This document shows, one piece after another, positions 26,585 to 37,640 of a DNA stretch of 64,000 bases. The position numbers and the translations under genes are program-made. The notes below the pieces were generated by a model that saw nothing but the letters and a program-made list of their open reading frames with translations, was not told where the DNA came from and made no database searches. Source of the DNA: Heterodera schachtii (Eukaryota > Nematoda > Chromadorea > Rhabditida > Heteroderidae); NCBI GenBank assembly GCA_023374025.1, contig SIJG01000037.1, positions 1,050,211 to 1,114,210 of the forward strand, read 5' to 3'. Numbering within the stretch: the stretch's first letter is position 1; every line of letters starts with the position of its first letter.

Positions 26585-27050
26585 CACTTTCTTTCTCTCT
26601 CTCACTTCCGTTCTCTCTCTCTCTCTCCTTCTCTCTACCCTTTTTTCTCTCTCCCCCTTCTCTCTCTCTCTTCTCTCTCTTTTTTTCTCTTCTCCTCTCT
26701 CTTTTTTCTCTCACTCTCTACCCTTTTTCTCTCTCCCCCTTCTCCCCCTTCTCTCTCTCTATCTCTCTGTCTACTTTATCTCCCTCGCCTCTCTCTCTCA
26801 CTCTCTACCCTTTTTTCTCTCTCCCCCTTCTCTCTCTCTTTCTCTCTTCTCTCTCTTTTTTCTCTTCTCCTCTCTCTCTCTTTCTCTCTTCTCCTCTCAC
26901 TCATTCTCTTCTCTCTTTATCTCTCCCTTTCTCTTCCGCTCTCCCTCTCTCTTCTCTCTTCCCCCTGTCCTTTCCTCTCTCTCTCCCCCTTTTATTTCTC
27001 TTTTTTTCTATTACCTATTTCTTTTATTTCTCTTTTCGCCTCTTTTTTTT
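26585..27050 (+). repeat. Long polypyrimidine (CT-rich) tract, about 465 bases
   Basis: Almost uninterrupted C/T on the plus strand. Sub-segments such as CTCTACCCTTTTTTCTCTCT occur more than once, showing growth by segmental duplication. Open frames across it encode only Ser/Leu/Phe low complexity and are not genes. Confidence 0.95.
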
Positions 27051-27526
27051 TTTGCTTTGCCTGCGGGGGGAATCAATTTTCTCTCGCCCCTCCTTTTTGC
27101 TCCATTCGTTCAAACATTTAATGATACAGTAAGCCATGGAAAGTCATAGAATCATTCAACTCACGTCTGTCAGTCAGTCAGTTTCGCACAAAATTGGCCA
27201 ATGATGAAAGGATTTGCTGTGACCAAATTTGCTTACAAAATTTTTCAATTTATCAAAAAATTAAAATTTTAAAAATTATTTAAATTCATTTTTGGTAGAA
27301 AAAATTCTTTAAATATTTTTATTTATGAATTTTGTCAGATTTATTCTTTTGCTTTGCTTTACGCTGTTAACCCAAATTGTTCGGATGATGTGAGTGCCAA
27401 CGAATCCCTCCTCTGATTTTCCGTTTTCCCCCTCAAATTCGGCACGCCGTCCTTTTTTTCCCGGCATGGACAACGAAGTCGGGAAAATTTGAAAATTTCC
27501 ATTCCTAATTTTTGTAATTTTTACAG

Positions 27527-30279
27527 TTTTCTTCGCTGGAAGAAATTTTCGCCCAATTTTTCCCGGGCCAACAATGCTCCTCCGCTGGCGGCAGCAGCAA
27601 TTGGCGTTGGGACAGAAATTGCGCAGAAAATGTAAATGGAAAATGACTGAAAATGCCCTCGTGTTACGATAACAGTAGCCAAGGCACTCGTGTTACGTAG
27701 TAGTAGCCAAGGACAAATTGAGGGGGAGTTAGTTGTACGGTAACAGACTGAAAATATACAGTAATAGTAGGGAAAGGCAAATTGAGTGGCTACGGTAACA
27801 AACTGAAAATGTACGGTAACAGTTGCCAATGACAAATTGGAAGGGGTACGGTAACAGACTGAAAATGCCTGCCCAATTTTTCAGTTGCTTCTGGAGAAGA
27901 CTGTTCGCTTTAAAGAGGATGGCTTCTGTGTGCAGTTTCACCCACTTTTTTCTTATGGGTATTTTGCCAAAAAAAATTTCCGGCATTTTCTTAAAAAATA
28001 AAATTTTTAAGTACGGCCGGCGGTTTGGGGCGAATGCGCACTGGACGAATTGGTACGGGCCTATTGGGAGGTGGCGGTGGACGAAGTGTACGGCTCGTCA
28101 ATGATGTTCGGTAGGGTGATGACGGCATTTTTGGTCAGGGCTGCACGTAAATGGATTTTCAATTACGGAAACTCATAATCCGTAATTACGCGGTACAAAA
28201 ACGCCGTCTTTTTCGTAATCCGTAATTTCGTGCAGTCCTGATTTTGACGGCACAAAATTGAAAAAAGAACCATTGAAAAAAGGACCAGTTTTGGCACCGA
28301 AAAAATAATTTTTTGACGACAATCGAGATCGGGACAAAAAAAAAAATTTTCGGCAAGATTTAGCTGAGAAAGGCCCAAAAAACTGGCACTTTCATCGGGG
28401 GTCGAAATTTTGGCCAAATTGATCAACTTTAATTGATCTCCATCAAAATGATCAAAACCAAATGACATTTTTTGCCAAGGTCTTGGCACACGGGACGCCC
28501 TCCAATCGGTGCCGTTCGGTTTTGTGGATTTGATCGGTGGCGTTGGCCAACTCGGCGACCAGGCCTACGGACTGACACATAAGGCAATGAAATCGATGCC
28601 ATTTTTCCAATTTTTAAAATTATTTTTCCCAAATTTTTCAGGGCATTGTCACCCATGCCTGTGAGAGTCGACCATTCTGTGAGCAACTGCGAACAATGAA
28701 CGACATGCATTGCACATGCACTGTTGGCATTCTGTTTGATGGTAGGTAATTATATTCGAGTTTTGAGAAAACGATGGCCAAGGGACAAAGAAAAAAACTC
28801 AGTCCCCGCCCCGGGACTCAAATGGATGGTCACCAAAAATACTGCTCGAGAAATGAGAGCTGTCAGGAACTAACACATTAGTAAATGTGAACGCACAAAA
28901 TTAGTGACAGAGAGAGTTGGATCGAGATAAATAATGAGTCAGTGTATGCGGGCGGGCATTTTGCCAAACCAAAAATGCCAAAAACAAAGACTGCTGCCGG
29001 AAGTTACCACGTAAATAATGATGAAAATCTTCGTGTCCCATTGACCTAAGGCTAGAGCCAACCCCAAAAGCTTCTCTTTACATCATCCACCCAAGACTCT
29101 CGAGCAGTACATACACAATGCCACAAATTTGCAATTTCAATTCAAATTCACACCGTTGGCACAGGTCCTTCCGCGCGGATTGGCTTCTCATTGGACGGCA
29201 GATGGTTGGGCTGGGCCTTTCACGCGGTCAAATTGGGCGGCCGTGTGTATTATCCGATGGTGTCCAGGTGTGGGGCATTGTGTCGCCTAATTATCCAATT
29301 AGTCCCAATTAAATTAAAAAGCAAAATTCAAAAATCCCAAATTTTGAGAATTTTTTGGCATTTTTTTAAAGCACCGCCCAACGCTCGGACTTCAAACTGT
29401 TGGCGCATCGACAACGCCAAATGCGGACACCAAATGCGCTACAGCAAAAATGCATGGACTCAATTGTTGGCCAAATTCTGCGAGTGCGGGTGGGTAATTA
29501 ATTAAGTGCCGGCCTGGGGCCATATTTTTCGGTTTTTTTTTGTCTAAATATTGTTGCACGAATTGCTCTAGCATCGGGTTTTGCTCCCCGATCCTTCGGA
29601 CGAAATTCTCGGGGACCGGGCCAAAAAAGGTCGTGGATTGGGAAGCAACACTATTTTGGCACGAAGATGTTAATAAATGTGCCATTCGAACAAATTCAAA
29701 TTGTGGCATTCATGAAATCCCAAATAATTTTGGCGCGTTGTTTTTGCAATTCTTCGCCAACTTTTGTTGGATTTCTTGTGAAAAATCTCAAAAAATTTGG
29801 CGCCACAAATTAGCGAAAAGAGTACCCAAATGTGTCCGCCTTCATTTAAACAAATTAATTTCTCCTAATTGAATACCCCCCCCCCCCCAAAAAAAACAAT
29901 TAATTAATTAAAGCGGCCCTTATTGCCTGTAATTTACAATAATAATAATAATAATAATAATTTGTTTTGCACCTATTTAATGGGTGTTTTATTATACAAA
30001 GTAATTTATAAATCGACTTTCTTTAAATTCGGAATTTTTTTTTAATTTTGCCTGAGGCAAATTACAAAATTTTAATTTTTCTTCTGCCCGCAGAGGAACG
30101 AATTGCCGTGCCTTGGCAAACTCGGCCTGCCCAAGCCGTTGGAGTGCCAACTGTGGCAGCGGTGGTGCACGCGCGTAATGTACGGCAAAAAGGCGAGCGT
30201 CGCCACCAGCGGCGGACGAAACGCGTCGTCGTCGTCCACCCAAACTGAGGAAAAGCGTGGTAATAAAGCAGCGGAATAA
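27527..30279 (+). CDS. SPRY domain/SOCS box protein, SPSB3-like (5' end not found; one-base frame break)
   Basis: Substrate adaptor of an Elongin-Cullin ubiquitin ligase. Exons found: 27527..27631, 27885..27958, 28012..28110, 28480..28583, 28642..28741, 29165..29267, 29372..29489, 30094..30279, about 295 aa. The intron after 28583 has a GC donor (CATAAG|gcaatg). SPRY signatures: FSYGTA, RAYWEVAVDEVYGSSMMFGL (compare WEIK..VYGTDMMVGIG in SPSB3), VGILFDGPSARIGFSLDGRW, GGRVYYPMVSSTAQRSDFKL. The SOCS box follows: Leu/Cys helix, then LPCLGKLGLPKPLECQLW. The tail is Ser/Lys-rich. At 28012-28025 the conserved GTAAVRG-like passage needs removal of one base (GGCCGGCG) to stay in frame. No start codon is assigned; an upstream exon is missing. 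The SOCS box separates it from secreted SPRYSEC effectors. Confidence 0.85.
27655..27872. repeat. Degenerate tandem repeat with TACGGTAACAGACTGAAAAT core
   Basis: Three to four copies in the intron between the first two SPSB3 exons found, spaced about 50-65 bases, each with TACGGTAACA(G/A)ACTGAAAAT or a close variant, alternating with GCCAAGGACAAATTG-like segments. Confidence 0.8.
28136..28240. mobile_element. Short hAT-like MITE in SPSB3 intron
   Basis: Begins CAGGGCTGCACG and ends CGTGCAGTCCTG, that is, 12-base terminal inverted repeats with one mismatch, with further inverted TAATCCGTAATT inside. CAGGG ends are typical of hAT elements. The flanking 8 bases (TTTTTGGT / ATTTTGAC) match only in part, so the target duplication is degraded. 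Confidence 0.65.
29935..29962 (+). repeat. (TAA)n microsatellite
   Basis: Eight or so consecutive ATA/TAA units in the last SPSB3 intron. Confidence 0.9.
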
Positions 30280-31247
30280 TTTTACAAATTTAATTATTTA
30301 ATTTTGAATTTGTTTTTGCCAAAATCATTTTTTATTTCGATCATTAAAAGTATTAAAATTTATTTTTATTAAAATATTATTATATTATTATACTGAATTT
30401 TTATTATTAAAGCATAATTTTTGAATTTGAGAAAGACTTTTTGTTTCCATTTTATTTTGAAACAATAAAATTGTTTTTTCAAAATTAATTTAAAATATAA
30501 TATATTTTTATTTATTTTTTGGTGCCAGAATTTAGTAACCTACAATAATAAATTGATTTAATTTCTTTTTATTTGTTTATTACATGAATAACTTTTGCTA
30601 AATAAGAATTTTATTACTTTGCCTTAATTAAATAAATAAATTATTGAACAAAAATTGTTTATTTTTAAAAATATTAAAAATATATTTCAGACAAAAATTC
30701 TCTAACAAATTTATATAATTAAATAATTGTTCAATTTATATCTTTATTTATTTTTTATTTTATTTTTTCGATGTCCATGATTTGCTGCTGCTCCGTCACC
30801 ATTCGTTGTCACGAAAGCGAAAGTGTCCTCAGCACAACAACAGCAGCAGCAGGCGGCGAACATCAAAGGCAAAGGCAGGCAAAAGTCGCGCAACGACAAC
30901 GGCACGGCAAAACAATTGTTGGCACACCAAATGATGAAGCCGGCACCATCATTCAAACAACAACAACACAACACAACATTTCTGGTCATAAACATTCGCA
31001 CAATTAGTCAATCAGTCGCACTCGCACATGTTGTTAATTGTCAAATACAATTTTTGATTTAAAAAATTAAAAATTTGGCAAAAATGGTTTTTAAAATTGC
31101 CAAATTTAAATTTCATACCTTTTTTTACTGTTGTTATTTCCATTTCTCTTTTTTTTGTTGCCAATTTTCATTGTTTTATTTTATTTATTTTTTTTGCAAG
31201 AAATATTCGCTTTTGAATCGGATGATTTTAACGCAAATTCAATTTTC

Positions 31248-31777
31248 GCATCCGATCATCAATGGTCGTCCTCAGTTTCCTAGCTAGGCCATAACTTTTT
31301 GCTTACTTATTCAATGCCTACTAATTCTTGATGTCAGACGAAAGTATTAAATAGAGACCGGACGGGACCGGGATCCCGCCTGGATTTTGCCGGGACTCCC
31401 GGTCCCGGGTTTTTTGGGCAAACCACCGGGACCGGGAGTCCCGGAAAAAACGGGACTCCCGGAGCCGGGATCCCGTCCCGGTTCATTTTCCCGGTCCCGG
31501 TCCCGGCCATTTCAAAATTCCGGTCTCTAGTATTAAATTCTATTGAATAATTTTGATAAAATGATGGTCGAGTACTAACAGACACAAAATTCTTTTTGAA
31601 AATAGTCGAAAAATGCTGAATTCCGGGTTTTCTCATTCCAATTTTTTTTAATGCCATTTTTCTTGCATTTATAAATTCCTAAGCTTTCTTTTGTTACCAA
31701 GAATGAGTAGGCATTGTGACCAATTAAGAAAAAAATTATAGCACAAGAAACTGAGGATGGCCAAAATGATCGGATGC
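31248..31777. mobile_element. Inverted-repeat element carrying a nested hAT MITE
   Basis: Outer arms 31248..31343 and 31684..31777 are imperfect inverted repeats: GCATCCGATCAT, CCTCAGTTTC and AATGCCTACTAATTCTTG on the left each recur as reverse complements on the right. Removing the nested 178-base insertion and its duplicated target leaves an element of about 344 bases. No coding capacity; outer target duplication not clear. Confidence 0.8.
31352..31529. mobile_element. hAT-type MITE with perfect 8-base target-site duplication
   Basis: Starts TAGAGACCGGA and ends TCCGGTCTCTA (11-base perfect terminal inverted repeats). Flanked on both sides by GTATTAAA (31344..31351 and 31530..31537). An 8-base duplication and TAGAG ends are diagnostic of the hAT superfamily. 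The interior is an array of GGGACCGGGA/TCCCGGTCCC palindromes. Related GGGACC-rich elements occur at 52422 and 56935. Confidence 0.9.
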
Positions 31778-34700
31778 CATAAATTGATCAAAAAGTCCTA
31801 ATTTTGCCACAAATTGCGAATGTTTCTCCGTCCGTTTTTTGTTTTACCACCGCATCGCCCTGAAAATGTGAAAGAAAATATTATAATATAATAATTTTTT
31901 TGTTGCTTGGTTCAAAAGCTTTAATGACATGTGAACAAAAAATGCACACACTTTTCAAATGTAACCAATATTATAATAATAACAAATCACAGCCATTCAT
32001 TCATTCATTTATTCATTCATTTATTCCACAAAAACAATTGAATTGTTATGTTTTCACGAGGGCCAAAGTGTTCCCAAAGAATCGCAAAATTTTGAAGAGA
32101 TATTAAGATATTTGGAAAAAAGGGCATGGAAAAAAGGTGGAGTGGTTGGCATGGGATGAGATTGGGTTCAAAGCGGGGCAGGGCCTGAAAAAGCCGGGCA
32201 TTACCTTTTCCCGGTTCCGTGGGACTGAAATGCCGAGACCAGGGACCAAAACGACTGTAGTTTGGTGGATCGTCGAGATCCCGTGGGACTGAAATGCCGG
32301 GATTTGGTAACAAGCAATCAATCAAATCGTAATTAGGCGGCGCCTCTTTTGATCTTTTTTGAGTCCTAACGACGAAATCTGTGGGAACACTCCCCACGTA
32401 AAGCATAATAAATTCATTTTCATTTATTCATCACCCCTAAACCACACAAAAACATTTGCTGCTGATCAAAGCAAACAAAAAGTCCATCCAAAGAGTGAAA
32501 AATTCATTAATTAATTAATTGCATTTATAGTCAAACTCATTAAATTTTATATTTTTATTTGTTTAAATTTCATTTTTTAATTTAATTCATTCAAACATTG
32601 ATTCTATGCTAATTTTTATTGTTTCCTCCTATTAATCACAATTCAACATTTTCAATTTTGTTGCTAATTTCCATTTGCTAATTGACCACTTTGATTTGTT
32701 TAAAACTACACAAAAGGACACTCGCCAAGCATAATAATAAAAACTGTCCATTCGTAGCGCTTTCTTCTCTTTTTTTACCATATATTTTTGCGCATAGTTT
32801 TGTTTGACGAGACCAAGGTACGGTATTTGTTGTCATACGGTAGAATTAGTAAATATTCTAATGAAAAAAATCAGTTTTTTTTCGTAAAAATTCCTATAAA
32901 AATCGGAAATTTTCTTTTATATTTCGAGAATTGCCATAAGTCAGCAGCCTCCATATTTTGGTCTCTTAAATTTCATCGCACAATATCCAAAAAGTCCACT
33001 CATTTTTTCGGATTCGAACATTTTGGCCCACTTAAAAAAATGCTAAAATCCCCCCTCCCCCAAAAAACCAGAGTTTCTAACAATTTAAGTGTTTTCTGAG
33101 GCTAAATTTAATTTAAATTTTTTTTTTCTGCTTGTTAGGCTAAATTTTTTGGGGCCAAACTCTTCACGAAATCCGTTTTCATGGTAATAATATGTAATAA
33201 ATTTATTTCCACCACACAGATCCAAGCATGATTCTGCTGATTGTTTACTCATCAGCCAATGACTGATATTATATAATTTTTGTTTTGTTTTTCAATTCAA
33301 TTCAATTTCATTTTTTCTTTAAAAAATACTCAAAGTGTACAAAAATTTTCATTTTTTTCACACATTTTTTTTTACATTTCGCTGACTCACTAATTAATTC
33401 ACTAATTAATTAATTACCACAAATTCTACGCAAAGATTGGGCGAGAAAAAGGCCGTCTCTGTGCAATCAAATTCTAGTCATTTGCTGTACAAAACAAAAC
33501 AAACAACAAAAAGGATGGAGGACTGCTGCCAATTTGTTATAAATGATATTTAATTTTTTACATTTTTTTTTCATATTTGTGTTTCCTCGAGACCCAAAAA
33601 TTTTTGCCAGAAAAAACTCGAGAATGACGCGGTTAAATAAAAAGCCCCGAGAATTTTTTTTTTTTTCTGAATCACCGTCACTCTCGAGAAGCACTAATGT
33701 GTATAATGTTTGTTTCTTATGGTAAAAATCGGAATTTGCACTGGAAACCTATTTTGAAAAAACGCAAGTCGATTTTCGGAAAGCCGCTAAATCCGATTTT
33801 TATCACCGGCAAAAAATAGGCATTTGCCCCAGGCACTATTTAAAATTTCATTAATTGTTTTTTCTAATTCATACTTTTCCAATTATTTTGGTTTTAAAAT
33901 TTCATTTTTTGTTACATTTTTTATTTTTGATGTATAAGTGTTTGTGCTGATTATGACCAAATGAGTGTATAATTAATCAAACAATGACCCTTTTTTAAAC
34001 ATAAAGACGTAGCCAAATGCCCCTGGGGGTCATTTACCAGAAAATATGGCATTTCAAGCCATTAAAAAATCGCGGTAAACGATGGATTAATGACAGGGTA
34101 ATTAGGGAATAATCGTTTTAAGGTTTGCTCATTTTTGGATGGTTAATTAGCAGAATTTTCCCTCCCCCGTGGTTACGTCTTTGTTCAACATTGTCAATTA
34201 TTTCGATTATGTAATCACTTCTTAAGTTTTTTTTTTTTCCAAAATTTCATCCAAACAATTTCTTGGTAGAAGAACATGTGCAAAAGTTGTACATAAATAA
34301 TTCATATATTTGTGACCAGCCATTCATTCATTTTTTTACAATTTCCTACAATTTTTGTATTTACAAAATTCCAATATTTTTTCCCGCAAAATTTACCAAA
34401 AAATAACAAACAGTGAAAGCAGCTTATTGTGTAAACACAACACTGATTCAATTTCTAAATGTCATTTCCCATTATTTTCATGTTTTAGTCAATTCATTAA
34501 CAATTATTATTTTTGTTTGTAGCACATTTTTTAATTATATATTTTTTTGGTGACGCAATTATTTTTTTAAACATTTCACATCATTTATTTTTACTTGGAA
34601 TAAATTTGAAAAAAGCATATAAAATTGGAAAGAAATGAAGTAGAAAGGTATTCTCAAAGCTGCAAATATAGAGTAGATAAGGCCGGTGATTGGAGAGGGA

Positions 34701-34902
34701 TTACCATAATCCGACAGGAGAGAGACGGTAACTCAAAAATTACGATCATGAAAATTACGTAGGATGGCAGAGAAAGAAGGGTGCAAAGATGAGAAAAAAT
34801 AATGTCAAAATAAAAAAATTTGATGAGAAACTCATGATATCATACGGATAAAAACGATGGTAGTCAAGAGAAAGTATGGACGGTACTGTAGCCGTACCGT
34901 AC

Positions 34903-37159
34903 TCATTCCAAAGTGTACGGCTCATTGGTCGGCAAATTGTTGTGCGTGTTGCGCCGAGCCTGACGCTCCCGGAAAAACGGCGTCTCCTGCGCAGAATTTT
35001 TTTTTGGGTTACCGTAGTTAGGACAAATACACAGTATACCATACCTTATAGATGAACCAAATATTTGAGGCAAACAAAATGAACAGACCAACACCGGCCA
35101 ACTACAAAAAAATGAGGGAAAAAGTTAATTAAATTAAATTTATCAATGAAGGAACAAACTTTTTAATTTGGTTCCTTTTTCTTATCACTCTCTTTTCTGT
35201 ATTTCCCTCTCTCTCTCTCTCTTTGTGTTTGCTCCTCTTCTTTCTTTTCTTTTTCACTTTCCTTATTTCTTTTACTCATAATCTCTCCCCTCCCTCTCTC
35301 GGTTTTCTTTTCTCTTCCTTTTCTCTCTCTCTCTGCCCCTGGCATTGGGTTTTCTTTTCTCGTTCTCTCTCTCTTTCTTCTCTCTCGTCCTTCCCCACTT
35401 TCTTTTACGTCCAGTTATTTCCTCCCTTCTCTTTGCTCACCGTAACAGCAGAGAGTGGCGCGTGCGTCGCATGCGACTTCCCACCTGCATTCGTCCCCGC
35501 TCTTCACCCCATCGCAAATGCCATGCGCCACCATTGTTTTGTTCACATTCTCTTCCGTCGTCGCCTCTGAAATGGCACGTGCCGAAAGCGAAAAACTCAG
35601 CGTGCCGATCATCCAGCCAACGGTCAACAGCACAGTCAAAATCAGATCCTGGGATGGATACAAAATTTTTATCGGAAAATTTGAAATGCAAAATTTTAGC
35701 AGCTAGTAGATCACTACTAAATTGTGCCAAAACTATCGAAAAATACGGAGTAAATCAACCCCCTGGAAAATTTAAAAATAGAAATATTTTCAAAAAAAAC
35801 TTGGGTTTTCATATGCAAATTGCAAAAAAAAAATTGTAAATTTTTTCAACGATTTTTTTTTGTTGCGAATTTTATATGAATTATTGGAACGATTTGGACA
35901 ATTCTAAATGTCCAGAAGCGCCAATTGACCGCCCATCTACGGTATGTCATTTGATCAGTAATAATATTGTAATAATTCTCCAATCACAATTTTTGATCAT
36001 TTTTTGCCAAGGCCTCAAACACTCACCAGCACTGGAACTCGATCATCGCTTGTGTAATGGCTGTAGCAAAGCAAATAGAAGAGAAGGCCAGTGACAGTGA
36101 CGAACAGAGAGAGCGGAATGAGATAAGCGACAAAGTCGGCACCACTTTAACAAACAGTACAATATATGAATGTAATAAATCTTGGGTAATTAGACTTTAG
36201 CTGATGCCGACCATTTTTTTTGTAAAAAAAAAAAAACTTTTTTTTAAATTTTGTCGTAAAACATGTTTTCAGGGGTTTTCGGGAGTCGATGATCGTGAAT
36301 AAATGCGGCACCCATATTCGAACAAAAAAGCCGAGAAATTCAAATTGTGTTTTTGAATTAAAAATTGGTCTAATTTTAGACCTTAATTGATTGCTGCATT
36401 GGTCATATCATTTTCAGTTTTTGTTGCCATGTATTTTTTGAATGAATAAAATTGCAAATTTTGAGTTTTCGACTTTGTTCGAATGCTGCCCCCCCCCCAT
36501 TTTTTAACGCTTCAATGAATTAAATTCGTAAAATCATAACAAGAAATGCACAACTTACGCGCCAAAGTTTGGGTCAAACAGCAACGTCTCGGTCTTGTTA
36601 CATCGGCTTACCGAAAGCGTATCAATGCTTAAAAAATTGAAAATAAAAAAAATGGAATTGAATGATTTATTAATTATGCACCCACTCCAAGGAGCCAAAT
36701 TCGACGTGGTGGGACGCCTTGTTGGGACAGAAAATGGAAAGATGAAAATTCCATGCGCGGAAGGCAATCAGAGAGAGCTGAAACAGAGGGATTGAGTAAA
36801 CCAACAACCCCAGACAATTTGGTCCGGGAAATTTTTCCGAAAAATTTGTAACGAAAATTGGTAAAACTTTTATGAAAATGAACCCTCCTCCTCATCTACG
36901 ACTGATTATGTGACCCTCTGACCAACCAATGCAAATACTTTGCACAAACTTTTGAACAATCCCATCCCGGATTGAGAGAATTGCGTTCGGATAGGATTTA
37001 CTGGATAGAATCCCTTTCTTCCTAATTCCTTATCCGATACAAAACGGGGAATGGTACCAAGATTCCCCTCACCACACAGAAAGCTGCCTCCATTAGACGG
37101 ATGAACCTAAAAGAAACATTAAAAAATGAAAAAAAAAAAATGTCTAACCCCAACGGCAT
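34903..37159 (-). CDS. sph-1: Synaptophysin family protein (four transmembrane helices)
   Basis: Integral protein of synaptic and other secretory vesicles. Exons: 37159..37149, 37106..37073, 36777..36682, 36593..36559, 36144..36027, 35648..35478, 35101..35045, 34986..34903; 201 aa. Helix 1 begins in MPLGFIRLMEAAFCV (vertebrate synaptophysin has EPLGFVKVLQWVFAI). The lumenal loop has two cysteines or fewer (FCPNKASHHVEFGSLEW). Helix 2 (about 65-86, AYLIPLSLFVTVTGLLFYLL), helix 3 (about 100-119, LILTVLLTVGWMIGTLSF) and helix 4 (156-173, LAGVGLFILFASNIWFIYK) follow, the last running into KETPF as in the family (WFVFKETGW). The C-terminal tail is short, with no long YGP repeats. The frame is open upstream of the chosen ATG (VDFEQLQ), so the N-terminus may be longer. 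Next gene upstream on this strand is the Rieske protein. Confidence 0.85.
35160..35450 (+). repeat. CT-rich tract in synaptophysin intron
   Basis: Polypyrimidine stretch with (CT)n blocks on the plus strand, inside the intron between 35478 and 35101 of the minus-strand gene. Similar in style to the tracts at 25964 and 26585. Confidence 0.85.
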
Positions 37160-37640
37160 TTGGAGCTGTTCAAAATCGACACGACGAAACACGCGCTCCA
37201 ACGGCGACGAATTTGCGGCATTTCACACGAAAAAGGCGGAAAATGACAAAATAAAAACGAATAAAAAAAAGAAATAAAATGTTATTAAACAATAAAAGAA
37301 AAGCCCAGCAAAAAAAATGAAATAAAAAATATTCACAATTTATGTATCAGGCACATTTCTTTAGGTTGTGTTGAAGGAAAGGGATAAACAGAACAAACGC
37401 ACTAACAAATATTCATTTTGGGTTGACAGACGACGGCACACAAAATAAAATAATGACGAACTTAAACGACGTTTATTAAAACGACACTGTGTGATTTTAG
37501 CCAGACAACCCTCCTAAATTAATGACAATGAAATTGATGCCGATCAAATGAACAAAAAAGAGAGAGAGACATTCAGTCAGTCAATCGATCGACTCCAAAA
37601 TCAAAAACACATCCATTCTCATCCGATTATTGTGCCATCA

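Larger units (their letters stand above)
21747..27526. other. Gene-poor interval with poly-C runs and CT tracts
   Basis: No supportable exon over 5.8 kb. From about 22740 to 25100 it is GC-rich with runs of C up to 16 (22912..22927) and long open frames on both strands that are Pro/Gly/Ala low complexity. From 25960 it is dominated by CT repeats. It may contain the promoter and unrecognised first exon(s) of the SPSB3-like gene. Confidence 0.5.
30280..34902. other. AT-rich gene-free interval
   Basis: No supportable exon over 4.6 kb between SPSB3 and the end of synaptophysin. It contains CAG/CAA-rich DNA at 30780-31000 with open frames in several registers, the nested transposons at 31248-31777, and a possible short inverted-repeat pair AAAGACGTAGCC (about 34005) / GGTTACGTCTTT (about 34174). 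Confidence 0.55.

Noticed and set aside
26376..27149. 257-codon open frame on the plus strand
   Set aside because: It is a Ser/Leu/Phe translation of the CT tract; no splice or protein family support.
27325..27393. Signal-peptide-like start (MNFVRFILLLCFTLL) upstream of the SPSB3-like exons, which would suggest a secreted SPRY effector
   Set aside because: Its donor phase does not fit the conserved frame of the next exon, and the protein has a SOCS box typical of an intracellular ligase adaptor.
30780..31040. Gln-rich frames around CAGCAGCAG
   Set aside because: Open in more than one frame, no splice context, no domain; probably non-coding CAG/CAA repeats.
34005..34187. Inverted pair AAAGACGTAGCC / GGTTACGTCTTT as a MITE
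   Set aside because: Arms are only about 12 bases and the flanks show no target duplication.
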